Virus record (IMG/VR): IMGVR_UViG_3300033552_000593
Span: 1 to 20,121 of that record
Direction: 5' to 3' (one strand)
DNA from: a virus
Length of the DNA stretch: 20,121 bases
Positions 4,881 through 13,251 of this stretch are shown piece after piece. The position numbers and the translations under genes are program-made. Below the pieces are notes generated by a model. The model did no database searches. It was not told the origin of the DNA and saw only the letters and a program-made list of their open reading frames with translations. How positions within the stretch are numbered: the first letter of the stretch is position 1; the number at the start of each line of letters is the position of its first letter.

Positions 4881-6893
4881 ATGAAAACAATTCAAATCAA
4901 ACAGATTAGCCTTACCAATTTCAAAGGCTTGCGCAATCAAATAATCAATTTCGAGAAAAATACCGACATATACGGTGCTAATGGTACCGGAAAAACAACA
5001 ATCATGGATGCTTTTCTTTGGATGCTTTTCGGGAAAGATTCCACAGATAGAAAGGATTTTGAGATCAAAACATTAGACAGTTTTAATGTTGCCATCCCAA
5101 AAATAGAGCACGAAGTATCAGCTGTTATCATGGTAAATGACATTGAGATTCAAGTTTCCAGAATTTTAAAAGAAAACTGGGTTAAAAAAAGAGGTTCGGA
5201 AGTAACTGAATTTTCCGGAAACGTTACGGAATACTACTGGGATGGAGTTCCAATGCAGCAAAAAGCCTTTCAGGAAAAAGTAAGCATGATTCTGGATGAA
5301 ACTGTTTTCAAGATGATTACCAATCCACTTGCTTTTAATGCACTGAAATGGCAGGAACGTAGAAAAGTATTGATGGATATTGCTGGAGCAATTTCCGATA
5401 AAGATTTGGCAGCAGGGAACAGCGAATACGAAAACCTGATTGATCAGTTGAATAACGGTAAAACATTAGCTGAATATGAAAAACAAATTCTTGCTTCCAT
5501 CAAAAAGGCCAAAGAGGACCTAAAAGGAATACCAACGCGAATTGATGAGGTTTCGAAAAGTAAGCCAGAAGCTTTTGATTTTGTAAACTTAAAAGTAAGC
5601 CTTGGTTTGAAAGAAACGGAGCTTAAAAAAGTGGACGAAAGCATTCAAGACAAATCCAGGGCTTTTGATACGCTCCTTACGGAAGTTAATCAGAATAAAG
5701 CAAAAGCGAATGCCATCAAATCAGATATTGAGAACATTGAAGCGAATGCCATAAGAGATTCCAAGCATAAAAACACACCTGATACTTCGGTTTTGGATGG
5801 TAAAAAAAGAGCGCTTGAAACAAAAGTGGCCGACTTTCAAAATGCTAAAAACGGAGTCCAATTATTACATTCAAAATTGATAATGAGAACCGAAGATGCT
5901 GAAATCCTTGAAAAAAAGATAGTCGCCAAACGGGAATCTTGGGGAGTTGAAAACGCAAAGGAATTGACTTTCAATGAAAATGATTTCCATTGTCCAACTT
6001 GTAAAAGGGATTTTGAAACCGGTGATGTAGAAAGTAAAAAAGCAGAAATGCTGAACAACTTTAAAACTGAAAAAGCAAACAATCTGGCAGAAATACAACG
6101 TCAAGGAAAAGCCTTAAGCGACGAACAAACTGCTGTAAAATTAGAGGTTACTACTTTTAGCGAACGAATTAAAAAGGGTGATGTTCTTGTATCAGAACTG
6201 GATAAAGAGATATTGGTTTTAAGAAATGAAATCGAAAGCGAACTTTCAAATATTACTCCAGCCGAAGTAGTTGATGAAGAATCAGTTTACCACAAACTGC
6301 TTTCTGACAATCCTGTTTACCGTTTAAAAAACGAAGAATTAAGCGCTGTTTTGGCCACTATTGATGAAGTTCCAAAAGTTGATATTTCAGAACTACAAGC
6401 CCAAAGAGCTGCAATCGTTCAGGACATTGACAACATCAAATCACAATTACGTAATGAGGACCAGATCAAATCAGTTGACAATCGTATTGCTGACTTGGAG
6501 CAAGAAGAAAAAGATTTGGCTCAGCAAATTGCCAACGTAGAGAAAACCCAATTCGTGATCGAACGTTTCAATAAATTGAAAATCGACACTTTGGAATCTA
6601 AAATCAACGAGAAATTCAAGTTTGTAAAATTCAGAATGTTCGAAACGCAGATTAACGGTGGAGAATCTGAGTGCTGTGATGCGCTTATCGATGGAGTGCC
6701 ATTTAGTGATGCAAATACCGCTTCAAAAATAAATGCTGGCTTAGACATCATTAATACGCTTTGCGAATTCTACGCAGTAACCGCACCAATTTTTATTGAT
6801 AACCGAGAAAGCATAATTGAGGTGATTGAGCTGAATAGCCAATTGATCAACTTAATTGTTTCTGGCCAAGATAAAAAATTGAGAGTGGCGTAA
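4881..6893 (+). CDS. Rad50/SbcC-like SMC-family ATPase with CxxC hook
   Basis: A 670-aa ABC-type ATPase of the Rad50/SbcC/RecN group. Residues 1-150 are the N-terminal nucleotide-binding lobe with Walker A GANGTGKTT (32-40). Two coiled-coil arms (about 195-365 and 380-560) flank CPTC at 371-374, the position of the Rad50 zinc hook. The C-terminal lobe has a signature-like NGGESE (592-597) and a Walker-B-like strand ending IFIDNRES (638-644), with Asn where the catalytic Glu usually sits. It is shorter than SbcC (about 1000 aa), as in phage versions next to RecT. It would tether or process DNA ends. No SbcD/Mre11 nuclease is encoded nearby; an MBL-fold protein follows recT instead. It ends in a one-base overlap with the next gene. 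Confidence 0.9.
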   Translation: MKTIQIKQISLTNFKGLRNQIINFEKNTDIYGANGTGKTTIMDAFLWMLFGKDSTDRKDFEIKTLDSFNVAIPKIEHEVSAVIMVNDIEIQVSRILKENWVKKRGSEVTEFSGNVTEYYWDGVPMQQKAFQEKVSMILDETVFKMITNPLAFNALKWQERRKVLMDIAGAISDKDLAAGNSEYENLIDQLNNGKTLAEYEKQILASIKKAKEDLKGIPTRIDEVSKSKPEAFDFVNLKVSLGLKETELKKVDESIQDKSRAFDTLLTEVNQNKAKANAIKSDIENIEANAIRDSKHKNTPDTSVLDGKKRALETKVADFQNAKNGVQLLHSKLIMRTEDAEILEKKIVAKRESWGVENAKELTFNENDFHCPTCKRDFETGDVESKKAEMLNNFKTEKANNLAEIQRQGKALSDEQTAVKLEVTTFSERIKKGDVLVSELDKEILVLRNEIESELSNITPAEVVDEESVYHKLLSDNPVYRLKNEELSAVLATIDEVPKVDISELQAQRAAIVQDIDNIKSQLRNEDQIKSVDNRIADLEQEEKDLAQQIANVEKTQFVIERFNKLKIDTLESKINEKFKFVKFRMFETQINGGESECCDALIDGVPFSDANTASKINAGLDIINTLCEFYAVTAPIFIDNRESIIEVIELNSQLINLIVSGQDKKLRVA

Positions 6894-7117
6894 TGATTAC
6901 TTATAAAGTAAAAAGAGATTCCAGCGGATTTTTAACTGAGAATTGCCCAATTTCCGTTGGTTTCAAAATAGGAAGTTTTGATTGTACGGCTAATTGTAAG
7001 CACAATCAAAATAGCAAAAAGGATATTCATGAAGGTGGATTTGAAACACCAATCATAAAATGTTCAGAGCGTTCACAATTAAAAAAGGACAACGAACAAT
7101 TTCAAATCGAATTATAA
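6893..7117 (+). CDS. Small four-cysteine, probably zinc-binding protein
   Basis: A 74-aa protein with Cys18, Cys31, Cys35 and Cys57 (NCPISVGFKIGSFDCTANCKHN..., IIKCSER). The pattern 'VG-S-x-C-x3-C-K' followed by a later Cys resembles small zinc-binding proteins common in phage recombination/replication operons. It overlaps the stop of the Rad50-like gene by one base and precedes recT, so it may be an accessory of that pathway. The precise role is unknown. Confidence 0.65.
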   Translation: MITYKVKRDSSGFLTENCPISVGFKIGSFDCTANCKHNQNSKKDIHEGGFETPIIKCSERSQLKKDNEQFQIEL

Positions 7118-7142
7118 CAATCAAATTTTAAATAGAGCAAAA
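7117..7142 (+). promoter_or_regulatory. Recurrent start-site leader of recT
   Basis: ACAATCAAATTTTAAA followed by TAGAGCAAAA ends at ATG 7143. It matches the leader at 4852-4880 almost base for base and its first half recurs at 4043, 13229, 15254 and 17143. It overlaps the final base of the upstream stop codon. Confidence 0.5.
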
Positions 7143-8162
7143 ATGAGTACAGAAGTATCAAAACAAGTAGCGCCATCTCAAAGCGAGAGATTTACCAATG
7201 CGGTAGTAAAAGAGTTTTCTTCTAATAATGGTGCTGTTACAATAACACCGTTTCAAAAGAAACTTTGCCAAAACTATTTCATTAAGATCGATCAAACTTT
7301 GAAAGATGCCGAAAAGAAACGTTTGGCAAAATCAGATGAATATCGCGATGCATTGGCATTGACTTGGGAGAATGTAAATATGGCAAAACTGGCCGTTGAT
7401 GTAATTGCTTTTTCAAGTGTCGAACTTGATCCAACGCAGCCAAATCACATTAACATGATTCCATACAAAAACACAGCCAACAACAAATATGACATGGGTT
7501 TTGTCATTGGCTACCGAGGAATGGAATTGAAAGCTAAAAAGTACGGTTTAGAAGTTCCTACAGATGTAGTCGTAGAATTAGTTTACTCGAATGACAGATT
7601 CAAGCAATTCAAGAAAGACAGAGTAAATGCAGTTGAAAGTTATGAGTTTGAAGTAACAGATAACTTTAATCGAGGCGAAGTAGTAGGCGGTTTTTGGTAC
7701 CATGAATTCGCAGACTTTCCAGAGAAAAACAAGTTAAAAGTTTTCTCCTTGAAAGACATTGAAAAAAGAAAACCGGCTTACGCTTCTGCTGAATTTTGGG
7801 GCGGTGAAAAAGATAAATGGGTAAGTGGAAAAAAAGTAGGTAAAGAAAAAATTGAAGGTTGGTTTGAAGAAATGGCCGAAAAAACAATTTCAAGAAACGC
7901 TTACAATGCCATCACAATTGACAGTAAAAAGATTGATGACAATTACTTATCGATCATTCAGAAAGAAACGGATATGAAGGATGCAATCGTTCAAAATGTA
8001 GTTATAGCCAATGCCAACAAAGAATCTTTAGACTTTGAAGATGCTGAAGTAGTAGGTGAGGAAGTTTTACAAATTGAAAATCAAAATACTGAGTCGGAAA
8101 AAGAATTGGAAGAAGCTCCTCAAATGAATTTTGAAGAAGCCACAGCTGGTCCAAACTTCTAA
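7143..8162 (+). CDS. recT: RecT-family single-strand annealing protein
   Basis: A 339-aa RecT/Bet-like annealase. The RecT core covers about residues 15-275. The best-conserved segment is INMIPYKN (103-110), then IGYRGMELKAKKYG (122-135). The C-terminal tail (about 285-339) is acidic and probably disordered (EEVLQIENQNTESEKELEEAPQMNFEE). RecT coats single-stranded DNA and pairs complementary strands for phage recombination, usually with a 5'-3' exonuclease. No RecE, YqaJ or lambda Exo homologue is visible; the adjacent MBL-fold gene, two bases downstream, is the obvious candidate partner. The long acidic tail could mediate contact with host SSB or with the nuclease. Confidence 0.93.
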   Translation: MSTEVSKQVAPSQSERFTNAVVKEFSSNNGAVTITPFQKKLCQNYFIKIDQTLKDAEKKRLAKSDEYRDALALTWENVNMAKLAVDVIAFSSVELDPTQPNHINMIPYKNTANNKYDMGFVIGYRGMELKAKKYGLEVPTDVVVELVYSNDRFKQFKKDRVNAVESYEFEVTDNFNRGEVVGGFWYHEFADFPEKNKLKVFSLKDIEKRKPAYASAEFWGGEKDKWVSGKKVGKEKIEGWFEEMAEKTISRNAYNAITIDSKKIDDNYLSIIQKETDMKDAIVQNVVIANANKESLDFEDAEVVGEEVLQIENQNTESEKELEEAPQMNFEEATAGPNF

Positions 8163-8164
8163 TT

Positions 8165-8905
8165 ATGGAACTTTTAACCATAGGAACCGGTTCAAAAGGT
8201 AACGCTTATATCCTCAGCAATGGGGATGAAGCTTTATTAATAGAATGCGGAGTAAACATCAAGGAAATCAAACAAGCTTTAGATTTTGATTTGTCAAAAG
8301 TAGTGGGATGCCTCGTAACCCATGAACATCAAGATCATTGTAAGTCAGTTAAGGATATTTCTAAACTTGGGATTCGTGTTTACTCCGGACTAAGAACTCT
8401 TTTAGCTATGGGTATAAATTGCAGTCATAAAGCGTTTATAGTCATTCCTAAACAGTCATTTTCTATTGGAAACTTCAAAGTAATGGCTTTCGATGTTAAA
8501 CACGATGCTGCAGAACCATTAGGTTTCTTAATAGAGCATCCAGATTGCGGAAAGGTGCTTTTCCTGACTGATACTTACTATTGTGAATATACTTTCAAAG
8601 GACTGAATAACATCATCATTGAAGCTAATTATTCAAAGGAAATTATCGACAGAAAATTTGGTTATGATTCGGGAAAGGAATTTTTGAGAAATAGGATTTT
8701 AAAATCGCATTTCTCGCTGGCCAATTGCAAGGATATGTTAAGCGCTAATGATCTCACGAAAGTAAACAACATTGTTCTCATTCATTTATCAGACAGCAAT
8801 TCAGATGAAATTCAGTTTCAAAAAGAAGTTGCTGAACTAACTGGTAAAAACGTAACCGTTGCTAATAACGGCATGAAAATTAATTTCGGTAAAACCCCTT
8901 TTTAA
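8165..8905 (+). CDS. MBL-fold (YycJ/WalJ-like) hydrolase, candidate nuclease
   Basis: A 246-aa metallo-beta-lactamase fold protein. The metal-binding motif THEHQDH gives H53, H55, D57 and H58. Further likely ligands are H113 (VKHDA), D136 (LTDT), H182 (KSHFSLAN, the GHLS-type motif) and H207 (LIHLSD). The start GTGSKGNAYILSNG and the EAN at 153-155 match the YycJ/WalJ branch. Phage members occur beside RecT. I infer it degrades DNA ends to make single strands for RecT, which is not proven by the sequence. It is tightly packed: two bases after recT and a one-base overlap with the next gene. Confidence 0.85.
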   Translation: MELLTIGTGSKGNAYILSNGDEALLIECGVNIKEIKQALDFDLSKVVGCLVTHEHQDHCKSVKDISKLGIRVYSGLRTLLAMGINCSHKAFIVIPKQSFSIGNFKVMAFDVKHDAAEPLGFLIEHPDCGKVLFLTDTYYCEYTFKGLNNIIIEANYSKEIIDRKFGYDSGKEFLRNRILKSHFSLANCKDMLSANDLTKVNNIVLIHLSDSNSDEIQFQKEVAELTGKNVTVANNGMKINFGKTPF

Positions 8906-9345
8906 TGATCTACAACCCCGAAAAGCAGATCGACATCCAGCGAGCAGTAGAAAAATTTAAGTATTTCATTGCCAAAAAACAAATGTTTGAACTTAAACCC
9001 AAACGAGTAGCTAAAACCTACCCACAGTTAAAGTATGCTCATTTGATCATGGGTTGGTTTGCTTGGGAATATGGAGAAACTACAGAATATATCAAACTTG
9101 AATATTTCAAGAAGTTGGTAAACTCTGAAACATTCGAATATGAATTCATCAATAGGAAAACGGGTGAAGTTCGAATTGAATACAAAAGCCTTGCTGATGT
9201 TTCCAAAGAAGAAATGACATTGGCTATCAATCGGTTTAGAGATTACTCCAGTAAAGAAGCTGGGATATACCTTCCAGAGCCGAATGATTTAGTACTAATG
9301 AGACAAATAGAATTAGAAATCGAAAACAACAAACAGTATTTATGA
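8905..9345 (+). CDS. NinB-like recombination protein (tentative)
   Basis: A 146-aa protein. The middle (PKRVAKTYPQLKYAHLIMGWFAWEYG) and the end (MTLAINRFRDYSSKEAGIYLPEPND) follow the layout of NinB/Orf-type phage recombination mediators, in which a helical 'QN..H' segment precedes a C-terminal RF-x-W/Y-x-GI-LP pattern. NinB proteins bind single-stranded DNA and assist annealing pathways. The place after recT and the nuclease candidate fits. The match is by pattern only, so an unrelated fold remains possible. It overlaps the next ORF by four bases (ATGA). Confidence 0.45.
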   Translation: MIYNPEKQIDIQRAVEKFKYFIAKKQMFELKPKRVAKTYPQLKYAHLIMGWFAWEYGETTEYIKLEYFKKLVNSETFEYEFINRKTGEVRIEYKSLADVSKEEMTLAINRFRDYSSKEAGIYLPEPNDLVLMRQIELEIENNKQYL

Positions 9346-9659
9346 AAAAGCTAATACCGCCAGATCTATTTACCAATCAGCCAAAAATAGATTTTAGTCA
9401 ATTACAGCACATAGAAAACAAAATCAGCAATCAAGAACATTTTGAAGCGAATAAAGAGAAGTTTTCGAACCAATGTAAAATCGTTTACGCAGCCCTTTTG
9501 CGAGGCGAAAGATTAACCACTACAAAAGCCTTACTTGATTATAGAGTTGGCGATTTGAGACGTAGAATTAAGGACCTAAAAGACATCTGGAATGTACCTA
9601 TAGAATCCAGTTATGTAGATGGAAGCTTCAAAGAATATTATTTATCAATAATCAATTAA
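9342..9659 (+). CDS. HTH-domain protein (HTH_39-like)
   Basis: A 105-aa protein with a winged-helix segment at about 41-85: FSNQCKIVYAALLRGERLTT followed by TKALLDYRVGDLRRRIKDLKDIWNVPI. The pattern 'L-x-G-x-x-L-T-T-x-x-A-L...RRRIKDL' is that of the small helix-turn-helix domain found repeatedly in Bacteroidota phages and conjugative elements. It likely binds DNA as part of replication or recombination control. The N-terminal 40 residues look flexible. Partner or site unknown. Confidence 0.65.
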   Translation: MKKLIPPDLFTNQPKIDFSQLQHIENKISNQEHFEANKEKFSNQCKIVYAALLRGERLTTTKALLDYRVGDLRRRIKDLKDIWNVPIESSYVDGSFKEYYLSIIN

Positions 9660-9672
9660 TACCAATTTTAAG

Positions 9673-10287
9673 ATGTCAAAAGAAAAAGTGATTACAATCA
9701 ATGCAGACAAATTTTTAAAAGCCATTGATAACGGTTTTGCAAACCAAGTTTCTAAAGAAGTAGAAATAAAAAGCGCCTCTCTTAAAGATGCCCTTTGCAG
9801 CTACTCCTACGAATTATTAACGGGAAAGACTAAAGGCGATGGACTTTCAAGAAACGGAAAACACATAGTGCATGAAGATTTAGAAATAGCATTTGATAAA
9901 TTCGATGTTTTCTTAGCTCATTTAGACGATGCATTCACTGGGAATGATAATGCAACTGAATTGGAAAGACTTCGAGACGAACCGGAAACAGAAAGATATT
10001 TCGTGAATTCATTCTCTATACAAGGTGTGGAGGAAAATAGATCTTTGGTTTTATCAGGTTACAAAGATGTTTCAAATGGAGTGATAAAATTTAGTGCTCC
10101 AAAGGTAAAACTAAACGGATCTTATCTTTATTTGATTCAATTGACTGCTGTTTTAGACAATGCAATCAAAGAGGTCGAGCTTTATATGAACGGTAAATCT
10201 GCTCCACAGCCGGAACAGGTCCACATGGATTTTGCTTCGGAAGATAATGCTTTTGAAAATGCAAAATTTGAGGAAGAGGCCGTTTAA
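9673..10287 (+). CDS. Hypothetical early protein with acidic C-tail
   Basis: A 204-aa protein. Residues 1-175 look like a mixed alpha/beta domain (ITINADKFLKAIDNGF..., YFVNSFSIQGVEENRSLVLSG, IKFSAPKVKLNGSYLYLIQL). The last 25 residues are strongly acidic (DFASEDNAFENAKFEEEAV), like tails that bind SSB-type partners. It stands between the HTH gene and the helicase with short gaps, so it belongs to the early operon. I do not recognise a family. A single-stranded-DNA or helicase accessory role would fit but is not demonstrated. Confidence 0.7.
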   Translation: MSKEKVITINADKFLKAIDNGFANQVSKEVEIKSASLKDALCSYSYELLTGKTKGDGLSRNGKHIVHEDLEIAFDKFDVFLAHLDDAFTGNDNATELERLRDEPETERYFVNSFSIQGVEENRSLVLSGYKDVSNGVIKFSAPKVKLNGSYLYLIQLTAVLDNAIKEVELYMNGKSAPQPEQVHMDFASEDNAFENAKFEEEAV

Positions 10288-10290
10288 ATT

Positions 10291-11439
10291 ATGGCTTTTC
10301 AATTAAGACCATATCAATCAGATTCTATCAGTACCGGTGTTGAATATTTACAAGGTGATGCAAATGAAAATGCTGTAATTATACTTCCAACTGGTGCTGG
10401 CAAATCGATTGTAATAGCAAACATAATCGCTCCGCTTCATGGAAAAACAATAGTTTTCCAGCCTTCAAAAGAAATTCTGGAGCAGAATTATGAGAAATAC
10501 ACGAAGTATGGTAAGGCATCAATTTATAGTGCATCAGCAGGGGAAAAAAGAATTGATAAAGTCACTTTTTGCACCATTGGCAGCGTAATAAAAAAGAAAC
10601 ATCTTTTTATTGGTGTTGAAAACATCTTGATTGACGAATGTCACTTGGTTAATTCAGATGGTGGAATGTATCAGGAATTTATCAAATATTTCCCAAAAGC
10701 TAAAGTATTAGGATTGACAGCTACACCTTACCGATTATCACAAACCAGCGAAGGACCACAACTCACATTCCTAACCCGAAGCGCACCGAAGATTTTTAAT
10801 AAAATTCTTTACTACGTTCAAAATAGCACGCTGTTTGACGCTGGATTTTTGGCTAAGCTAGAGTATTACTCCTTTGATGTAATTGACCGCTCAAAACTAG
10901 AATTAAACAGTTCAGGAACGGATTATACTCCAGCTTCATTGAGTAGGTATTACAAGTCAATTGACATGCCATCTAGAATTGTGAAGTATGCCATGCATGT
11001 ACTTTCAAAGAAACCTAATCTTTTAATTTTTTGTGCTTTGATCAGTGAAGCTGAAATAGTTGTCAAACGTATTCCTGGGGCTGTTCTTTTAACGTCAGAC
11101 ACAAAAAAAATAGAAAGAGAAAGGATTCTTTCGCTTTTTAAAAAAGGCTCAATTAAATGCCTAATTAATGTTGGGGTTTTAACAACTGGTTTTGACTATC
11201 CAGAGCTTGAAGCGGTTCTTATGGCACGCTCTACAATGTCATTGTCACTGTACTACCAAATAGTAGGCAGATGCATGAGAATATGGCCAACGAAAGAGAA
11301 TGCTTGGTTCGTTGATTTAGGAGGAAACATTAATCTTTTTGGAAAAATAGAGACTATGAAAATACAAATTGATTCAGAAGGCAGATACGCCATTTGGAAT
11401 AACGGTAGGCAATTAACTAATGTGCCTTTTAAAAAGTAG
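10291..11439 (+). CDS. SF2 DEAD/DEAH-box helicase
   Basis: A 382-aa superfamily 2 helicase with both RecA lobes. Seen motifs: Q-type RPYQSD (6-11), motif I PTGAGKS (33-39), motif II DECH (115-118), motif III TATP (143-146), motif V TTGFD (298-302) and motif VI QIVGRCMR (323-330). It is compact, without accessory domains, resembling the UvsW/RecG-like or ResIII helicases of phages that remodel forks or unwind D- and R-loops. It lies between the recombination and initiator genes. It is not a DnaB replicative helicase; the DnaC-like gene downstream suggests that host DnaB is used for the fork. Confidence 0.93.
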   Translation: MAFQLRPYQSDSISTGVEYLQGDANENAVIILPTGAGKSIVIANIIAPLHGKTIVFQPSKEILEQNYEKYTKYGKASIYSASAGEKRIDKVTFCTIGSVIKKKHLFIGVENILIDECHLVNSDGGMYQEFIKYFPKAKVLGLTATPYRLSQTSEGPQLTFLTRSAPKIFNKILYYVQNSTLFDAGFLAKLEYYSFDVIDRSKLELNSSGTDYTPASLSRYYKSIDMPSRIVKYAMHVLSKKPNLLIFCALISEAEIVVKRIPGAVLLTSDTKKIERERILSLFKKGSIKCLINVGVLTTGFDYPELEAVLMARSTMSLSLYYQIVGRCMRIWPTKENAWFVDLGGNINLFGKIETMKIQIDSEGRYAIWNNGRQLTNVPFKK

Positions 11440-11442
11440 GAT

Positions 11443-12210
11443 ATGGCAGAAAATAAATTAGATTATTTCAAACTGATGCGTAATTTTTGGGATTTTGCTT
11501 TTGAAAATCCTGAATTAATCAAACCTAATCACTGTGCTTTATTTGCCTTTACGGTAGAGCATTGCAATAGGTTAGGATGGAAATTAAAGTTTGGACTACC
11601 TGCTTCTATGGTTTTAGACGCCATTGGCTTAAAAAGCTATTCTGTTTATAAAAAAACATTCGATGATTTAGTTGAATTTGGGTTTATAGAAGTGATTGAA
11701 TATTCAAGAAATCAGCACTCCAGCAACATAGTTGCTTTGAAAGAAAATTACAAAGCACATTACAAAGCATATAACAAAGCAAACGTAAAGCACGATAGAA
11801 CCACGATAGAAAGCACCTTACAAAGCACGTTAGAAAGCACGGTGAGTATAGATAAACCTATTACCAGTTACCTATTACCTGATAAAACATTAAAAACAGA
11901 AGAAGAAATTAAAAATAAAAATATCAATATTCCAAAAAATGAAATGTTCGGAAAAGAAATTTTAGAAAGTCAAAGTTGGATTGAAACAATTTCGATGCAA
12001 AATAAAATTACTCCAGAAGAAGTTTTAAAATGGATTGAAGATTTTAATAAAAAATTAATTTCAGAATTAGACAACAAAATTTCAAAAAAAGAATACGCCT
12101 CGCATTTTTCACGATGGCTTCCTGGGGAAATTTTAAAATCAAAAAATACAAATGGAAAACAAAACTCCGGAACTGGAATACCAACTTCCAGCTTTACAAA
12201 CAATCGATAA
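11443..12210 (+). CDS. Phage replication initiator (winged helix plus DnaD-like C-domain)
   Basis: A 255-aa protein. The N-terminal 100 residues form a winged-helix region (DYFKLMRNFWDFAFENPELIKPN, ASMVLDAIGLKSYSVYKKTFDDLVEFGFIEVIEY) like initiators of Bacteroidota phages. Residues 102-133 are low-complexity (YKAHYKAYNKAN..., TIESTLQSTLEST) and encoded by 12-bp DNA repeats. The C-terminal part (about 165-232) has the pattern SWIETISMQNKITPEEVLKWIEDF...EYASHFSRWLPGEI seen in Bacteroidota DnaD/DUF7833-like domains. The layout (initiator, intragenic repeats, then helicase loader) parallels lambda O/P. It should bind the repeats and open the origin. It overlaps the loader gene by 59 bases. Confidence 0.8.
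   Translation: MAENKLDYFKLMRNFWDFAFENPELIKPNHCALFAFTVEHCNRLGWKLKFGLPASMVLDAIGLKSYSVYKKTFDDLVEFGFIEVIEYSRNQHSSNIVALKENYKAHYKAYNKANVKHDRTTIESTLQSTLESTVSIDKPITSYLLPDKTLKTEEEIKNKNINIPKNEMFGKEILESQSWIETISMQNKITPEEVLKWIEDFNKKLISELDNKISKKEYASHFSRWLPGEILKSKNTNGKQNSGTGIPTSSFTNNR
11748..11841. repeat. Intragenic iterons, candidate phage origin of replication
   Basis: About eight 12-bp units, consensus TTACAAAGCACG, follow each other. AAAGCA cores start at 11752, 11764, 11776, 11787, 11810, 11822 and 11834, with a degraded unit (AGAACCAC) near 11797. Spacings are 11-12 bp, so all sit on one face of the helix. The next 70-100 bases, especially 11881-11945, are extremely A/T-rich and suit a DNA-unwinding element. 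Location inside the initiator gene is as in lambda O. Confidence 0.65.
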
Positions 12211-13030
12211 TACCACAATAGGACTTAATCGGTATCAGTTTTTGAAAAGATTATCCTTTGAAGATTTAACTCAAGAGGAAATCAGCCAAATTAAAATCTA
12301 CGAGGAATTACATGAGCCTAGTGAGGAACAAATTGAAAATCAAAAAAAGTTTGTTCGTAGAATGTTGACTCCTGAATCTGAAAAAGAAACTGAATTTAAA
12401 ATCACCGCAAAGCGTTTGTATGATTCATTCAAACAGAAATTTACAGAGATAACAGCTAGGCCTTTTATAAAAATTGAAGGCATTACCATTAAAAATCTGG
12501 AGCCGCTTATTTATTATTTCTCCAAAGACGAACGGTTTTTTGAATGTGAAAATCTTTCGAAGTTGTCAGATCCTAGTTTTGACAAAGGACTTTTGGTAAT
12601 TGGTAATTTTGGAAACGGTAAAACATCAACTATTATCACTTTTGAAAGAATATTTCAAAATATTAAAGGCATTTCTTTTAAGGGTTACACGGCAAATGAA
12701 GTTGTTGGAATGTTTGAAAAATGTGGTGATGATATTTCCAAAAAGGAATTTGAGCGAAAAGTAAACTTTGGTACCCGATATTTTGATGATGTAAAAACGG
12801 AGCGAATCGCCAGCAATTTTGGTAAAGTAAATCTATTCAAAGACATTTTAGAAAGCAGATACAATAACAAAGTTAAGACTTTTGTCACCTGCAATTTTAA
12901 AGAAGGTTTTGAGGGAGATATTGAAGCTGCATTAAATGAATTTGGCGAAAAATACGGGGGGAGAGTTCATGATCGACTTTTTGAAATGTTCAATATAATT
13001 GAATTTAAAGGTAAATCATTCAGAAAATGA
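12152..13030 (+). CDS. DnaC-like AAA+ helicase loader
   Basis: A 292-aa ATPase. The N-terminal 100 residues are mostly charged helices, possibly the DnaB-binding part. The AAA+ domain has Walker A GNFGNGKT (151-158), Walker-B-like YFDDV (210-214), sensor-1 FVTCNF (244-249) and GGRVHDRLFEMF (269-280), the conserved R-x-x-DRL element of DnaC/DnaI. It would place the host replicative helicase at the initiator-opened origin. It starts inside the initiator gene (59-base overlap), the usual coupling of initiator and loader. It ends with a four-base overlap (ATGA) with the next gene. Confidence 0.87.
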   Translation: MENKTPELEYQLPALQTIDNTTIGLNRYQFLKRLSFEDLTQEEISQIKIYEELHEPSEEQIENQKKFVRRMLTPESEKETEFKITAKRLYDSFKQKFTEITARPFIKIEGITIKNLEPLIYYFSKDERFFECENLSKLSDPSFDKGLLVIGNFGNGKTSTIITFERIFQNIKGISFKGYTANEVVGMFEKCGDDISKKEFERKVNFGTRYFDDVKTERIASNFGKVNLFKDILESRYNNKVKTFVTCNFKEGFEGDIEAALNEFGEKYGGRVHDRLFEMFNIIEFKGKSFRK

Positions 13031-13251
13031 ACCATATCAGCCAACGAAACCAATTAGAAATCCAACTCAAAAGCTACAAAAATTTCATGCCTTTATGTCC
13101 TGCGGATAGTTTGCCAAAACTGGTAAACGAGATGATGAAAATTCATTGCAGATTAGAGAAAATAAGGGAATTCACATTGGAAGAGTTGGTTGAAAAAGTG
13201 GATTACCAATACGAAACCAAACAAAGTAAATCAAATTTTAAAACAGTATGA
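13027..13251 (+). CDS. Hypothetical small helical protein
   Basis: A 74-aa protein, probably helical (QRNQLEIQLKSYKNF, LPKLVNEMMKIHCRLEKIREFTLEELVEKVDYQYE). It is ATGA-coupled to the loader gene and overlaps the NinG-like gene by four bases. The final codons contain AATCAAATTTTAAAACAG (13229-13246), the recurrent leader, which here serves the next gene. No function is recognised. Confidence 0.65.
   Translation: MNHISQRNQLEIQLKSYKNFMPLCPADSLPKLVNEMMKIHCRLEKIREFTLEELVEKVDYQYETKQSKSNFKTV

Noticed and set aside
11748-11841. CRISPR array
   Set aside because: Units are about 12 bp with no unique spacers and lie inside an open coding frame; they are iterons, not CRISPR repeats.
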